Below, piece after piece: positions 7,781 through 14,563 of a stretch of 34,066 nucleotides of DNA (position 1 is its first letter; the number at the start of each line of letters is the position of its first letter). This stretch comes from Verrucomicrobiia bacterium (lineage in GTDB: Bacteria; Verrucomicrobiota; Verrucomicrobiia; Limisphaerales; JAYPXF01). The stretch is from NCBI GenBank assembly GCA_016779125.1, contig JADHOF010000007.1, forward strand, positions 1 to 34,066, read 5' to 3'. Under the pieces are notes generated by a model. The model made no database searches. It had not been told where the DNA came from and worked only from the letters and a program-made list of their open reading frames with translations. A program made the position numbers and the translations under genes.

Positions 7781-8959
7781 ATGAGATATATCAAACATTC
7801 TCCACGTCTGTTGTTCGTCATCGTTTCTCTGCTGGCGTCGCAGGCATTGGTCTTGGCGCAGTTTCGTCCTGGTGGTGGATTCGGCGGAGGAACCGGCGGT
7901 GGGCGTGGCACGACTTCCAGCCAAGGCACCCGGACCTACACGGGCAATGGCCAGATTGGTCAGGCGTTGATCATGCCGGACCCCGAAACCCGCCGGATCA
8001 TTGTGATCGCGGACGATGATACTGCGGCGCATATCAGCCAGGTCATCACCAACCTCGACCAGCCGAAGCCGCAGGTGTTGATCAAGGTCGTGTTTGTTGA
8101 GGTCACGCACAACACGGGGTCCGATATCGGCACCACGATCAACCGCCTCCAGGCCGAACCCTCCAATTCGTCGGCCGTGAGTTCGTTGACCACCGCGCTC
8201 GGAGCCGCGGGCACCCTCTCCACGGGCGGCACCTGGGGGCTCGTCGCGGGGGATTTGGACGTCGCGTTGAGGGCGGTTGCGGAGAACGGCAAGACGGAGG
8301 TGCTCTCCCGTCCGTCGATCCTGACGCGCAACAATCAGGAAGCCGTCATCACGGTCGGTCAGGAGGTGCCATTTGTGACGAACAGCCAGATCAACCAGCA
8401 GGGCAACACGATCAACACGGTCACCTATGAGGACGTCGGCATCATCTTGCGGGTGACGCCGTACATCACGCAGGGCGATTTGGTTGAAATGATTGTCGCG
8501 CCGGAGATCTCCTCCATCAGTTCGACATTGGTGACGATCAATCAAGGCGTGCAGCTTCAGGCCATCGACAAGCGCGCTGCGGAGACGGTGGTGGTGACCA
8601 AGCATGGGCAGACCATTGTCATCGGCGGACTGATGCAGACCCGCAAACAGGAGACGCGGCGCAAGGTGCCGGTGCTGGGCGACATTCCCCTGATCGGCTT
8701 CGCCTTCCGGCGCAAGGAGATGCAGGATGTCAAAACCGAGCTGTTGATCTTCCTGACCCCTTACGTCATTCAACGCCCGGAGCAGGTTGCGGACGTCACG
8801 GCGGACGAGGCCTCGAAGTCTTCCTTCGGCAAGGGCACGTTCACGGAGGACCAGATCGAGACCTTCATGGAGACCATTCCCGTGGAGGCCAAGGATTCTT
8901 CCTCCGCGAGTGCGAGCAAGAAGCCGTTTTTGCCGATCAACATCCCGTTGGACTATTGA
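7781..8959 (+). CDS. Secretin part 3: half N-domain plus C-terminal secretin pore domain
   Basis: This is the pore-forming piece of the split GspD-type secretin, 392 residues. The signal peptide ends QALVLAQ and is followed by a Gly-rich stretch (RPGGGFGGGTGGGRG). The second half of an N-domain comes next (ALIMPDPETRRIIVIADDDT, ISQVITNLDQPKPQV). The secretin domain runs from about residue 100 (VLIKVVFVEVTHN). It shows the classic segments VLSRPSILTRNNQEAVITVG, VTYEDVGIILRVTPYI, ETVVVTKHGQTIVIGGLM, KVPVLGDIPLIGFAFR and TELLIFLTPYVI. A charged Ser-rich C-terminal tail may act as the pilotin-binding S-domain, though no pilotin is visible. It lies 22 nt after part 2 and ends the operon; 71 nt separate it from the response regulator. 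Confidence 0.92.
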   Translation: MRYIKHSPRLLFVIVSLLASQALVLAQFRPGGGFGGGTGGGRGTTSSQGTRTYTGNGQIGQALIMPDPETRRIIVIADDDTAAHISQVITNLDQPKPQVLIKVVFVEVTHNTGSDIGTTINRLQAEPSNSSAVSSLTTALGAAGTLSTGGTWGLVAGDLDVALRAVAENGKTEVLSRPSILTRNNQEAVITVGQEVPFVTNSQINQQGNTINTVTYEDVGIILRVTPYITQGDLVEMIVAPEISSISSTLVTINQGVQLQAIDKRAAETVVVTKHGQTIVIGGLMQTRKQETRRKVPVLGDIPLIGFAFRRKEMQDVKTELLIFLTPYVIQRPEQVADVTADEASKSSFGKGTFTEDQIETFMETIPVEAKDSSSASASKKPFLPINIPLDY

Positions 8960-8964
8960 TTCGA

Positions 8965-8987
8965 TCTCGCGTGTTTCCGTCTCGCGT
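8965..8987 (+). repeat. Direct repeat TCTCGCGT x2 upstream of the response regulator
   Basis: The octamer TCTCGCGT occurs at 8965-8972 and again at 8980-8987, 15 bp apart, in the 71-bp gap before the OmpR-type regulator. OmpR-family proteins bind direct repeats, usually about 11 bp apart, so this could be an autoregulatory site. The spacing is not typical and the link is inferred. Confidence 0.35.
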
Positions 8988-8990
8988 CAT

Positions 8991-9015
8991 GTTGACGTAA
9001 TCTGCCGGCGTCAAC
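8991..9015. promoter_or_regulatory. Inverted repeat GTTGACG...CGTCAAC before the response regulator
   Basis: Two perfect 7-bp arms (8991-8997 and 9009-9015) flank an 11-nt loop, ending 15 nt before the start of the regulator gene. No T-tract follows, so it is not a good intrinsic terminator. It could be an operator or could affect translation initiation. Confidence 0.35.
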
Positions 9016-9030
9016 TGTGGAGCATCGGTC

Positions 9031-9711
9031 ATGCGGGTATTACTGGTTGAAGATTCGGAGCGGTTGCGACGATCCCTGACGACGGCGCTGAAGTCGTCCG
9101 GTTACGCGGTAGACGGGGCCGGGGACGGTGAGGAAGGGTTGTGGCTGGCGCGGGCACATGATTATGACGTGTTGGTGCTGGATATCATGCTCCCGGGGCT
9201 CGATGGACTGAGCCTGCTTGCCTCGCTGCGAAAAGAGGGCAACGAAACTCCGGTCTTGTTCCTGACCGCGCGCGACGCCGTCGAGGACCGCGTCGCTGGA
9301 TTGAGGCAGGGTGCTGATGACTACCTGGTCAAGCCCTTTGCCTTGGAGGAACTGCTGGCGCGTGTGGAAACGTTGACCCGACGCCGCTACCAGAAACGCA
9401 CGTCGATGGTAAGGGTCGGCGATCTGGAATTGAATTCTTCCGCGAAGACCGTTTCCCGCGCGGGGAATGGGATTCAGCTGGCCGCGCGGGAGTTTGCCCT
9501 GCTCGAGTACCTGATGTTGAGATCCGGGCAGGTGGTCTCGCGTACGGAGATCGAGGAGCATATCTATGACGATCTGGTGTCGCCGATGAGCAATGTTGTC
9601 GATTCCGCCATCTGCGCGTTGAGGAAACAGATTGCGGTCGGTTCGGATTCGCGGCCTTTGATTCACACCCGTCGGGGCCAGGGTTATGTGTTGGAGGATC
9701 GCGCGACGTGA
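9031..9711 (+). CDS. OmpR/PhoB-family response regulator
   Basis: This is the DNA-binding regulator of a two-component system, 226 residues. The receiver domain occupies residues 1-115, with acidic pocket E7-D8, phospho-acceptor D51 in VLVLDIMLPG, switch T79 in LFLTARD and K101 in YLVKPFA. The winged-helix effector domain (about 130-223) shows LAAREFALLEYLMLRSGQVV and VDSAICALRKQI, ending in the wing motif IHTRRGQGYVLE. All catalytic residues are present. Sequence style is closest to the QseB/PmrA/CusR subgroup. The end overlaps the kinase start by GTGA, so the pair is co-translated. The gene begins 71 nt after the secretin. Whether it controls the T2SS operon cannot be told from sequence. 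Confidence 0.95.
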   Translation: MRVLLVEDSERLRRSLTTALKSSGYAVDGAGDGEEGLWLARAHDYDVLVLDIMLPGLDGLSLLASLRKEGNETPVLFLTARDAVEDRVAGLRQGADDYLVKPFALEELLARVETLTRRRYQKRTSMVRVGDLELNSSAKTVSRAGNGIQLAAREFALLEYLMLRSGQVVSRTEIEEHIYDDLVSPMSNVVDSAICALRKQIAVGSDSRPLIHTRRGQGYVLEDRAT

Positions 9712-11243
9712 AAAGCATTCGGACCCGTCTGCTGCTATGGTTGCTTCCCGGGATGGGGTTGCTTTGGGGAGCGGCGGGAGTGGTCTTGTTTCAGGCGGTA
9801 AAGCGTGGGTTGGAGCTGCAGATAGACTCTGACTTGCGAAATCTTGTGGGTCCGGCCCGGTTTATCGCCCGAGCCCATTCGCTTGGCATTCCGCAGCAAC
9901 AGTTTCGAGGGTCGGATCTCGCAGGCTTCAACGATCCGGATGGCCGGGTTTATTTCGCTGCATGGAGGAGCGCCGAAGACACCCCCGTTCGTTCGAAGAG
10001 TTTGGGCGATCGAACTCTTCCTCGCCCCAAGCGCTTCGCGTCGCAGGGGGTGTTTCGGGATTACGAACTCGCGAACGGGGAATGGGTGCGGACCCTGTCC
10101 GTCCGCTCCCAGAATCCGCCCCCGGGAAGGCCGGTCGGTCCGCGCGGGGGCGGTGGTCCGCCGGGGCGGGATGAGTTTTCGCGAATGGAAACGCGGGAGC
10201 CGGGTCGCGGCGGGCCACCCCCTGAGGACGGCCGCCCCCGAGCTTGGCCGCTTCGGCCGGGACGCGAAGGTGGTGCGGAGGGCGGCCCCGGACACGAGTC
10301 TGTCGATCTCGTGTTGGCGAAGAGTCGGAGGCGGATCGATGAGACGTTGCAGTTGGTGCTTGGCGGGATCGGGTTTACCGGGATTGTCGCCGCGCTCGCG
10401 TCGATGCTGCTTGTCCGGCTCGCGCTGGAGTCGGGACTTCGGCCCTTGCGGAATTTGGGGGATCAGACGGCCGGAATTGATACGGGAGCATTGGATCATC
10501 GATTTGCAACCGATATCTTGCCGGTTGAATTGAGGCCGATCGGCGTTCGCCTCAACGATCTATTGGCCCGCCTGCAGCAGGGCTTTGAACGGGAGCGGCG
10601 CTTTGGGGCCGATCTCGCCCATGAATTACGGACACCGGTGGCGGAACTGCGGTCAATGGCGGAGGTCGCGATGAAATGGCCGGAACAGACGACGCCGGAA
10701 AACTATCAGGACCTGCTCGCCATCTCGGAACGGATGCAGGGCACGATCGAAAACCTGCTGCGGCTTGCGCGGCTCGAAAACCGGGCGTCCGTCCGGAGGG
10801 ATGAAACGGTTCGCCTGTCCGAGTTCTTGTCGGAATGCTGGAAGCCATTTTCCGAACGCGCGGCTGGGCGGGGATTGCGGGTCCGTTTTTCGGTTTCCCC
10901 TGAAATCTCCCTCGCGACCGATCCGAATCTCCTGCGGACAATTGCCTCGAATCTTCTCTCCAACGCCGCCGAATATGCCGAGGCTGATTCGGAAGTGACG
11001 GTTGAGTCCGCGGGTTCCGGGCCGGTGCTGTCCGTTTGCAATGCGGCTCCGCATCTTTCGGACGACGATATTCCGCACCTTTTCGAACGCCTGTGGCGAT
11101 TGGATCGCTCCAGGACCAGCGGCAGCCATTGCGGATTGGGGCTGGCGTTGGCCAAAGCCTGCGCGGAGGCGCTGGACATGCGGCTGACGGCGGAACTGAA
11201 GGACGGGCGTTTGAAGATCTCTCTGACACGCCTGGCTCAGTGA
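9708..11243 (+). CDS. Sensor histidine kinase (CusS/QseC-like) with Gly/Pro-rich sensor region
   Basis: This is the membrane histidine kinase partner of the preceding regulator, 511 residues. It starts with GTG at 9708, overlapping the regulator stop. The first transmembrane helix is at about residues 8-28 and the second at about 215-240, with a HAMP-like linker to about 290. The phospho-acceptor is H305 in DLAHELRTPVAELR. The N-box is SNLLSNAAEYAE. The nucleotide-binding lid region reads VCNAAPHLSDDDIPHLFERL and then GLGLALAKACAEAL; Asn in place of the usual DxGxG Asp resembles the CusS-type subgroup. Between the membrane helices, residues 136-200 are an odd run rich in Gly, Pro and Arg (for example PVGPRGGGGPPGRDE). 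The signal sensed is unknown. Confidence 0.92.
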   Translation: MKSIRTRLLLWLLPGMGLLWGAAGVVLFQAVKRGLELQIDSDLRNLVGPARFIARAHSLGIPQQQFRGSDLAGFNDPDGRVYFAAWRSAEDTPVRSKSLGDRTLPRPKRFASQGVFRDYELANGEWVRTLSVRSQNPPPGRPVGPRGGGGPPGRDEFSRMETREPGRGGPPPEDGRPRAWPLRPGREGGAEGGPGHESVDLVLAKSRRRIDETLQLVLGGIGFTGIVAALASMLLVRLALESGLRPLRNLGDQTAGIDTGALDHRFATDILPVELRPIGVRLNDLLARLQQGFERERRFGADLAHELRTPVAELRSMAEVAMKWPEQTTPENYQDLLAISERMQGTIENLLRLARLENRASVRRDETVRLSEFLSECWKPFSERAAGRGLRVRFSVSPEISLATDPNLLRTIASNLLSNAAEYAEADSEVTVESAGSGPVLSVCNAAPHLSDDDIPHLFERLWRLDRSRTSGSHCGLGLALAKACAEALDMRLTAELKDGRLKISLTRLAQ

Positions 11244-11245
11244 TT

Positions 11246-11276
11246 GCCGCCGGAAAAACCTTGCGGCCACGGCGGC
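11246..11276. repeat. Inverted repeat GCCGCCG/CGGCGGC after the kinase gene
   Basis: Perfect 7-bp arms at 11246-11252 and 11270-11276 enclose a 17-nt spacer in the 55-nt gap between the kinase and the oxidoreductase gene. The structure is GC-rich but no T-run follows, so a role as terminator is weak. Confidence 0.3.
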
Positions 11277-11298
11277 GGCTCGAATACTCGCCGCTCGC

Positions 11299-12459
11299 AT
11301 GAGCAAGGTTCGAATCGGCATCATCGGCATGGGCAACATTGGTCGCTTCCATGCCGCCTATCTTCAACAAGGCAAGGTGGCCCGCGGCGTATTGGCGGCG
11401 GTCTGCAGCACCTCACCCCACAAACTGAAGGAGTTCGCGGACGCGGGCGTGAAGGTTTTTGGGGACGGGATGGAGCTGATCCGATCCGGCGAAATCGATG
11501 CGGTGATCGTGGCGACGCCCCATTACCAGCACACCAGCCTGGGCGTTGCGGCGATTGAGGCCGGTGTCCACCTCATGGTTGAAAAGCCGATTTCGGCGCA
11601 CAAGGCGGACGCGGAAAAATTGATCGCCGCCGCAGAGGCTCGGCCCGAGGTCAAGTTTGGTGCGATGTTTCAGCTTCGTGCCGAGCCCCGCTACAAGAAG
11701 ATCCGGCAGCTTCTCGACAACGGCGATCTCGGCGAGATCGTGCGGATGAACTGGCTCGTCACGGACTGGTTTCGGAGCGACGCCTATTACTCCAGCAGCG
11801 CGTGGCGGGCGACGTGGAAAGGCGAGGGCGGCGGAGTACTCATCAATCAGTGCCTGCATCAGCTGGACGTCCTGCAATGGCTTCTCGGAATGCCATCGAA
11901 AGTCCGGGGCTTTTGCCAGCTGGGTCGTTTTCACAACATTGAGACGGAGGACAATGTCACGGTCTATCTCGAATGGCCGAATCGGGCGACCGGTGTTTTT
12001 ATCAGCTCGACCGGGGAGTTGCCCGGTACGAATCGTTTCGAAATCGCGGGCACGAAAGGCAAACTCGTGCTGGAAAACGACGAACTGACCGTCTATCGGA
12101 ACGAGGTCCCCGCCGACGAATGGAACCGGACGTCCAAGATCGGGTTCGCGAAACCGGATGTGTGGACCATCAAGATTCCTTTTGGCAACGCGGACAGCCC
12201 GCACGCGCAATTCATGAACAGCTTCGTGGACGCGATTCTGGATGGCGGCGACGTGATCTGCCCCGGCGCGGGCGGACTCGGCTCCATCGAGCTGGCGAAC
12301 GCGATGCTCTTCTCCTCGCTGAGCGGAGAAACCATCGAAATGCCGATGGACGGCGCCGCCTACGAGACCCGATTGAACAGCCTGATCGAGGCCTCCACGT
12401 TTGAGAAAAAAGTCGTGGAAGTGTCCACCGAGGATTTCACCAAATCATTCAACCGATAG
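11299..12459 (+). CDS. Gfo/Idh/MocA-family NAD(P)-dependent oxidoreductase
   Basis: This is a 386-residue cytoplasmic dehydrogenase of the glucose-fructose oxidoreductase/inositol dehydrogenase superfamily. The Rossmann dinucleotide motif is G10-x-G12-x-x-G15 in IIGMGNIGRFHAA. The family signature E95-K96-P97 is in VEKPISAHKADAEKL, and the Lys is the usual catalytic residue. A catalytic-region segment reads GGGVLINQCLHQLDVLQWLL, containing the His/Asp pair common in the family. The C-terminal part is the alpha/beta substrate domain. There is no signal peptide. It sits 16 nt upstream of a sugar isomerase/epimerase gene on the same strand, a very common pairing in sugar or inositol catabolism. 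The substrate cannot be predicted. Confidence 0.94.
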   Translation: MSKVRIGIIGMGNIGRFHAAYLQQGKVARGVLAAVCSTSPHKLKEFADAGVKVFGDGMELIRSGEIDAVIVATPHYQHTSLGVAAIEAGVHLMVEKPISAHKADAEKLIAAAEARPEVKFGAMFQLRAEPRYKKIRQLLDNGDLGEIVRMNWLVTDWFRSDAYYSSSAWRATWKGEGGGVLINQCLHQLDVLQWLLGMPSKVRGFCQLGRFHNIETEDNVTVYLEWPNRATGVFISSTGELPGTNRFEIAGTKGKLVLENDELTVYRNEVPADEWNRTSKIGFAKPDVWTIKIPFGNADSPHAQFMNSFVDAILDGGDVICPGAGGLGSIELANAMLFSSLSGETIEMPMDGAAYETRLNSLIEASTFEKKVVEVSTEDFTKSFNR

Positions 12460-12475
12460 AAACAGAACGAGACTT

Positions 12476-13354
12476 ATGGAACTGATGGGAATTGGAGACG
12501 AGGCCGGCGGCAAATTGGAAACGCAGATTCGCGCAACCAAGGAACTGGGCTGGAAAAGCATTGAAATGCGGGGTGTCGAGGTCGAGGGCTTCGCCAAGGC
12601 GAACCTGCACGAGATTCCGGACGCGGCTTTCGACATCGTCGAGGCGAAGCTCAAGGAAAACGGCGTTGGCGTCTACGCGTTCGGGTCCACCATCATGAAC
12701 TGGCAGAAAACGGTGGAGACACCGTTCGATGTGACATTGGGCGAGGTCAAGCGGGCGATTCCGCGCATGAAACGCCTGGGCACCCAGTTCGTGCGCGTGA
12801 TGAGCTTCAAGCCGGGCGAGGATGAGGATTCCATTCCGGCTCTGGTTTTCGAGCGGGTGAAGGAGGTAACGGACCTGTTTCTGGCCGAAGGGCTCCAACC
12901 CGTTCACGAGAACTGCATGAACTATGGCGGCATGAGCTGGCGGCACGCGGAGGAACTGCTGGAGAAGGTGCCGGGCCTGAAATGGGTGTTCGACACGGCC
13001 AATCCAATCTTCAACGCCGATCGCTCTGGAGCGAAGCCGTGGGGGCGGCAGGATCCTTGGGAGTTTTGGCAACACATGAAGCCTCACACCGCGCACATCC
13101 ACATCAAGGATTGCACGTGGAACGACTCGAAGAACGACGCGGATTACAACTTTCCCGGCGAAGGGCAGGGACGGGTGGAGGATATTCTCAAAGATGCGTT
13201 CGCTTCGGGTTACGACGCGGGAATCTCGATCGAACCGCACATGGTTGTTGTCTTTCACGACACCGGCTCCGCCGCCTCGGAAGAGGATACCTATCAGAAT
13301 TACGTCGAATACGGCCGCCGACTCGAGAGTTTGGTGCGAAGCGCCAAAGCTTGA
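12476..13354 (+). CDS. Sugar phosphate isomerase/epimerase (xylose isomerase-like TIM barrel)
   Basis: The 292-residue product belongs to the AP endonuclease 2/xylose isomerase-like TIM-barrel superfamily. The usual metal-binding residues are visible at the ends of strands: Glu in PVHENCMNYGG, Asp in KWVFDTANP, His in AHIHIKDCTW and Glu in ISIEPHM. The ATG at 12476 is chosen because it follows the oxidoreductase stop by 16 nt; a longer frame beginning at 12401 would overlap that gene. No signal peptide is seen, so it is cytoplasmic. Together with the preceding Gfo/Idh/MocA enzyme it probably forms a two-step sugar or polyol conversion. The substrate is unknown. Confidence 0.93.
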   Translation: MELMGIGDEAGGKLETQIRATKELGWKSIEMRGVEVEGFAKANLHEIPDAAFDIVEAKLKENGVGVYAFGSTIMNWQKTVETPFDVTLGEVKRAIPRMKRLGTQFVRVMSFKPGEDEDSIPALVFERVKEVTDLFLAEGLQPVHENCMNYGGMSWRHAEELLEKVPGLKWVFDTANPIFNADRSGAKPWGRQDPWEFWQHMKPHTAHIHIKDCTWNDSKNDADYNFPGEGQGRVEDILKDAFASGYDAGISIEPHMVVVFHDTGSAASEEDTYQNYVEYGRRLESLVRSAKA

Positions 13355-13556
13355 TTAGGGTGCGTTCACATAAGCTCACGTTTTCTGATTTGCGGTGGAT
13401 CGAATTGCGTTTTTCGTGCTTGAGCCTCGTCGCAGGCCTTAATCTGGGGTGATTTTGATTTCTTGTTACGTATGCGGCCTACCGGAAATTGAGGTTGCTG
13501 AGATTTCTGTTCGATTAGATGTTTTAATGATTAGAAATTCGGGAATGCTCTGGCTG

Positions 13557-13571
13557 CCGTTACTGTAACGG
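13557..13571. promoter_or_regulatory. Perfect palindrome CCGTTACTGTAACGG (possible activator site)
   Basis: The 15-mer has 7-bp arms around a single central base. Its centre lies about 90 bp upstream of the -12 element of the putative sigma-54 promoter, where enhancer-binding proteins normally bind. The arms are too close to form a hairpin, so a dimeric protein site is more likely than a terminator. Confidence 0.45.
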
Positions 13572-13641
13572 GATAGTTGGCGTATTTGGGGAGTATATGG
13601 GTGAATGAGGATGAGAAAGGAATCGTTTTCAAAATTGACAA

Positions 13642-13657
13642 TGGCATCACGGCTGCT
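13642..13657 (+). promoter_or_regulatory. Candidate sigma-54 (-24/-12) promoter for the pilins
   Basis: The sequence TGGCATCACGGCTGCT places GG at 13643-13644 and GC at 13655-13656, with the required 10 bases between them. It matches the TGGCA and TGC parts of the consensus (TGGCACG-N4-TTGCW). Transcription would start near 13668 and give a leader of about 93 nt before the pilin ATG. Pilin genes are sigma-54 controlled in several proteobacteria; here it is inference. Confidence 0.42.
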
Positions 13658-13707
13658 AATTTCCCGTCGACCGGCAGTGAAAGGCAATCTGCGGACAAGA
13701 CAGTAAT

Positions 13708-13713
13708 TATAAT
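13708..13713 (+). promoter_or_regulatory. Possible -10 element TATAAT upstream of pilin 1
   Basis: A perfect TATAAT occurs 47 nt before the pilin ATG. No good -35 lies 16-18 bp upstream, so as a housekeeping promoter it is incomplete. It is an alternative to the sigma-54 element. Confidence 0.3.
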
Positions 13714-13760
13714 AAACCCGCCTTTCATGACGTCCGCGCCGGACCAAAGAAAGTAGCACT

Positions 13761-14117
13761 ATGAAAATCAGCAAGAACAACAAAGGGGCCTTCACGCTCG
13801 TGGAAATCATGATCGTTGTCGCCATCATCGGCCTGCTCGCCGCCATCGCGATTCCGAACTTCGTGAAAGCCCGTGCGACCGCTCAGAAGAACTCCTGCAT
13901 CGCCAATCTGAAGCAGATTGACGGTGCCGTGCAGCAGTGGGCTCTGGAAAACAAGAAGGTCGCCTCTGATACCTACCTGCTGACCGACGCCACGCTCTTG
14001 GCGTACATGAAGGGCAGCCGTCTCCCCGAGTGTCCTTCCAGCGGCACCTACGGTCCGGGCGCGAGCGTTTCCGCTTCACCCACCTGCACCAAGAGTGCGG
14101 ACGGTCATACGCTCTAG
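13761..14117 (+). CDS. Type IV pilin-like prepilin protein (paralogue 1)
   Basis: This is a 118-residue prepilin. The short leader MKISKNNKGA precedes FTLVEIMIVVAIIGLLAAIA, so the residue before the cleavage site is Ala instead of the usual Gly, with Glu at +5. The hydrophobic helix is followed by IPNFVKARATAQKNSCIANL and QIDGAVQQWALENKK, a pattern widespread in Verrucomicrobiota/Lentisphaerota pilin-like proteins. The C-terminal region has two more cysteines (in LPECPSS and TCTKS) that could form a disulfide, and the protein ends GHTL. It is closely related to the next gene. It could be a major pilin or a pseudopilin; no pilus assembly gene lies beside it. An intrinsic terminator follows. 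Confidence 0.92.
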   Translation: MKISKNNKGAFTLVEIMIVVAIIGLLAAIAIPNFVKARATAQKNSCIANLKQIDGAVQQWALENKKVASDTYLLTDATLLAYMKGSRLPECPSSGTYGPGASVSASPTCTKSADGHTL

Positions 14118-14146
14118 GCCGCAGATTGGTTTAGTTTGATTGCATG

Positions 14147-14175
14147 GGCCCGGGGCGGATAGCCTCGGGCCTTTT
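14147..14175 (+). terminator. Intrinsic terminator between the two pilin genes
   Basis: A 9-bp GC-rich stem (14147-14155 with 14163-14171, one G-T wobble) closes a 7-nt loop and is followed at once by TTTT. It should end most transcripts from pilin 1 and let a minority read into pilin 2. Confidence 0.82.
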
Positions 14176-14206
14176 CCGTGAACAAGGTAGGAAACAGGGA
14201 AATCGG

Positions 14207-14563
14207 ATGACGAGTAAACGGTTAAACAAAACTGGATTCACGCTTGTCGAGGTCATGATCGTGGTGGCGATCATCGGGATCATCGCGGCTGTCTCGATTC
14301 CCAACTACATGAAGGCGCGCGACACCTCGCAGAAGAACACCTGCATCAACAATCTGCGCACGATTGATCGCCTCACCCAGCAGTGGGCCTTTGAGAACAA
14401 CAAGGTTTCCACGGACACGTATTCCCTGACGGACCCCAGTTTGTTGGCCCACTTCAAGGGGTCGACGCTGCCCATTTGTCCCGGCGACGGAGTTTACACC
14501 CCGGGGGGCACGCTTTCCGACGAGCCGACCTGTAGCAAGTCGTCTCTCGGGCACACGCTCTAG
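14207..14563 (+). CDS. Type IV pilin-like prepilin protein (paralogue 2)
   Basis: This is a second prepilin of exactly the same length (118 residues) as the preceding one. The leader MTSKRLNKTG has the standard Gly before FTLVEVMIVVAIIGIIAAVS. The mature part aligns with paralogue 1 without gaps, including KARDTSQKNTCINNL, QQWAFENNKVSTDTY and the ending GHTL, with all three cysteines kept. The ATG at 14207 is preferred over an in-frame one at 14144, because the longer version would begin inside the terminator hairpin and AGGGA lies shortly upstream of 14207. The stop codon overlaps the stop of the convergent dnaG gene (CTAG). Tandem duplication followed by divergence is the simplest origin. 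Confidence 0.92.
   Translation: MTSKRLNKTGFTLVEVMIVVAIIGIIAAVSIPNYMKARDTSQKNTCINNLRTIDRLTQQWAFENNKVSTDTYSLTDPSLLAHFKGSTLPICPGDGVYTPGGTLSDEPTCSKSSLGHTL

Larger units (their letters stand above)
13355..13760. other. 406-nt AT-richer intergenic region before the pilin pair
   Basis: No convincing gene is present. Base composition drops to about 38-48 percent GC in the stretches I counted, well below the flanking genes. It contains a perfect palindrome at 13557-13571, a sigma-54-like element at 13642-13657 and a TATAAT at 13708-13713. All of these are compatible with a regulated promoter region for the pilin genes. A short reverse-strand frame through it overlaps the first pilin and looks spurious. 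Confidence 0.6.

Noticed and set aside
6850-7790. The three secretin ORFs as one gene broken by sequencing errors or frameshifts
   Set aside because: Each ORF begins with its own signal peptide and a start in sensible context (ATGA overlap, GAGGA ribosome site). A simple indel would not create these, so a true split is favoured.
7628-8773. Long minus-strand open frame opposite the secretin pore gene (381 codons)
   Set aside because: It is His/Arg/Asp-rich with no domain or signal, and lies antisense to clearly conserved secretin motifs.
13466-13846. Minus-strand open frame across the AT-rich gap into pilin 1
   Set aside because: It overlaps the conserved pilin N-terminus, and its hydrophobic stretch is simply the reverse complement of the pilin helix. 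The gap has features of a regulatory region instead.
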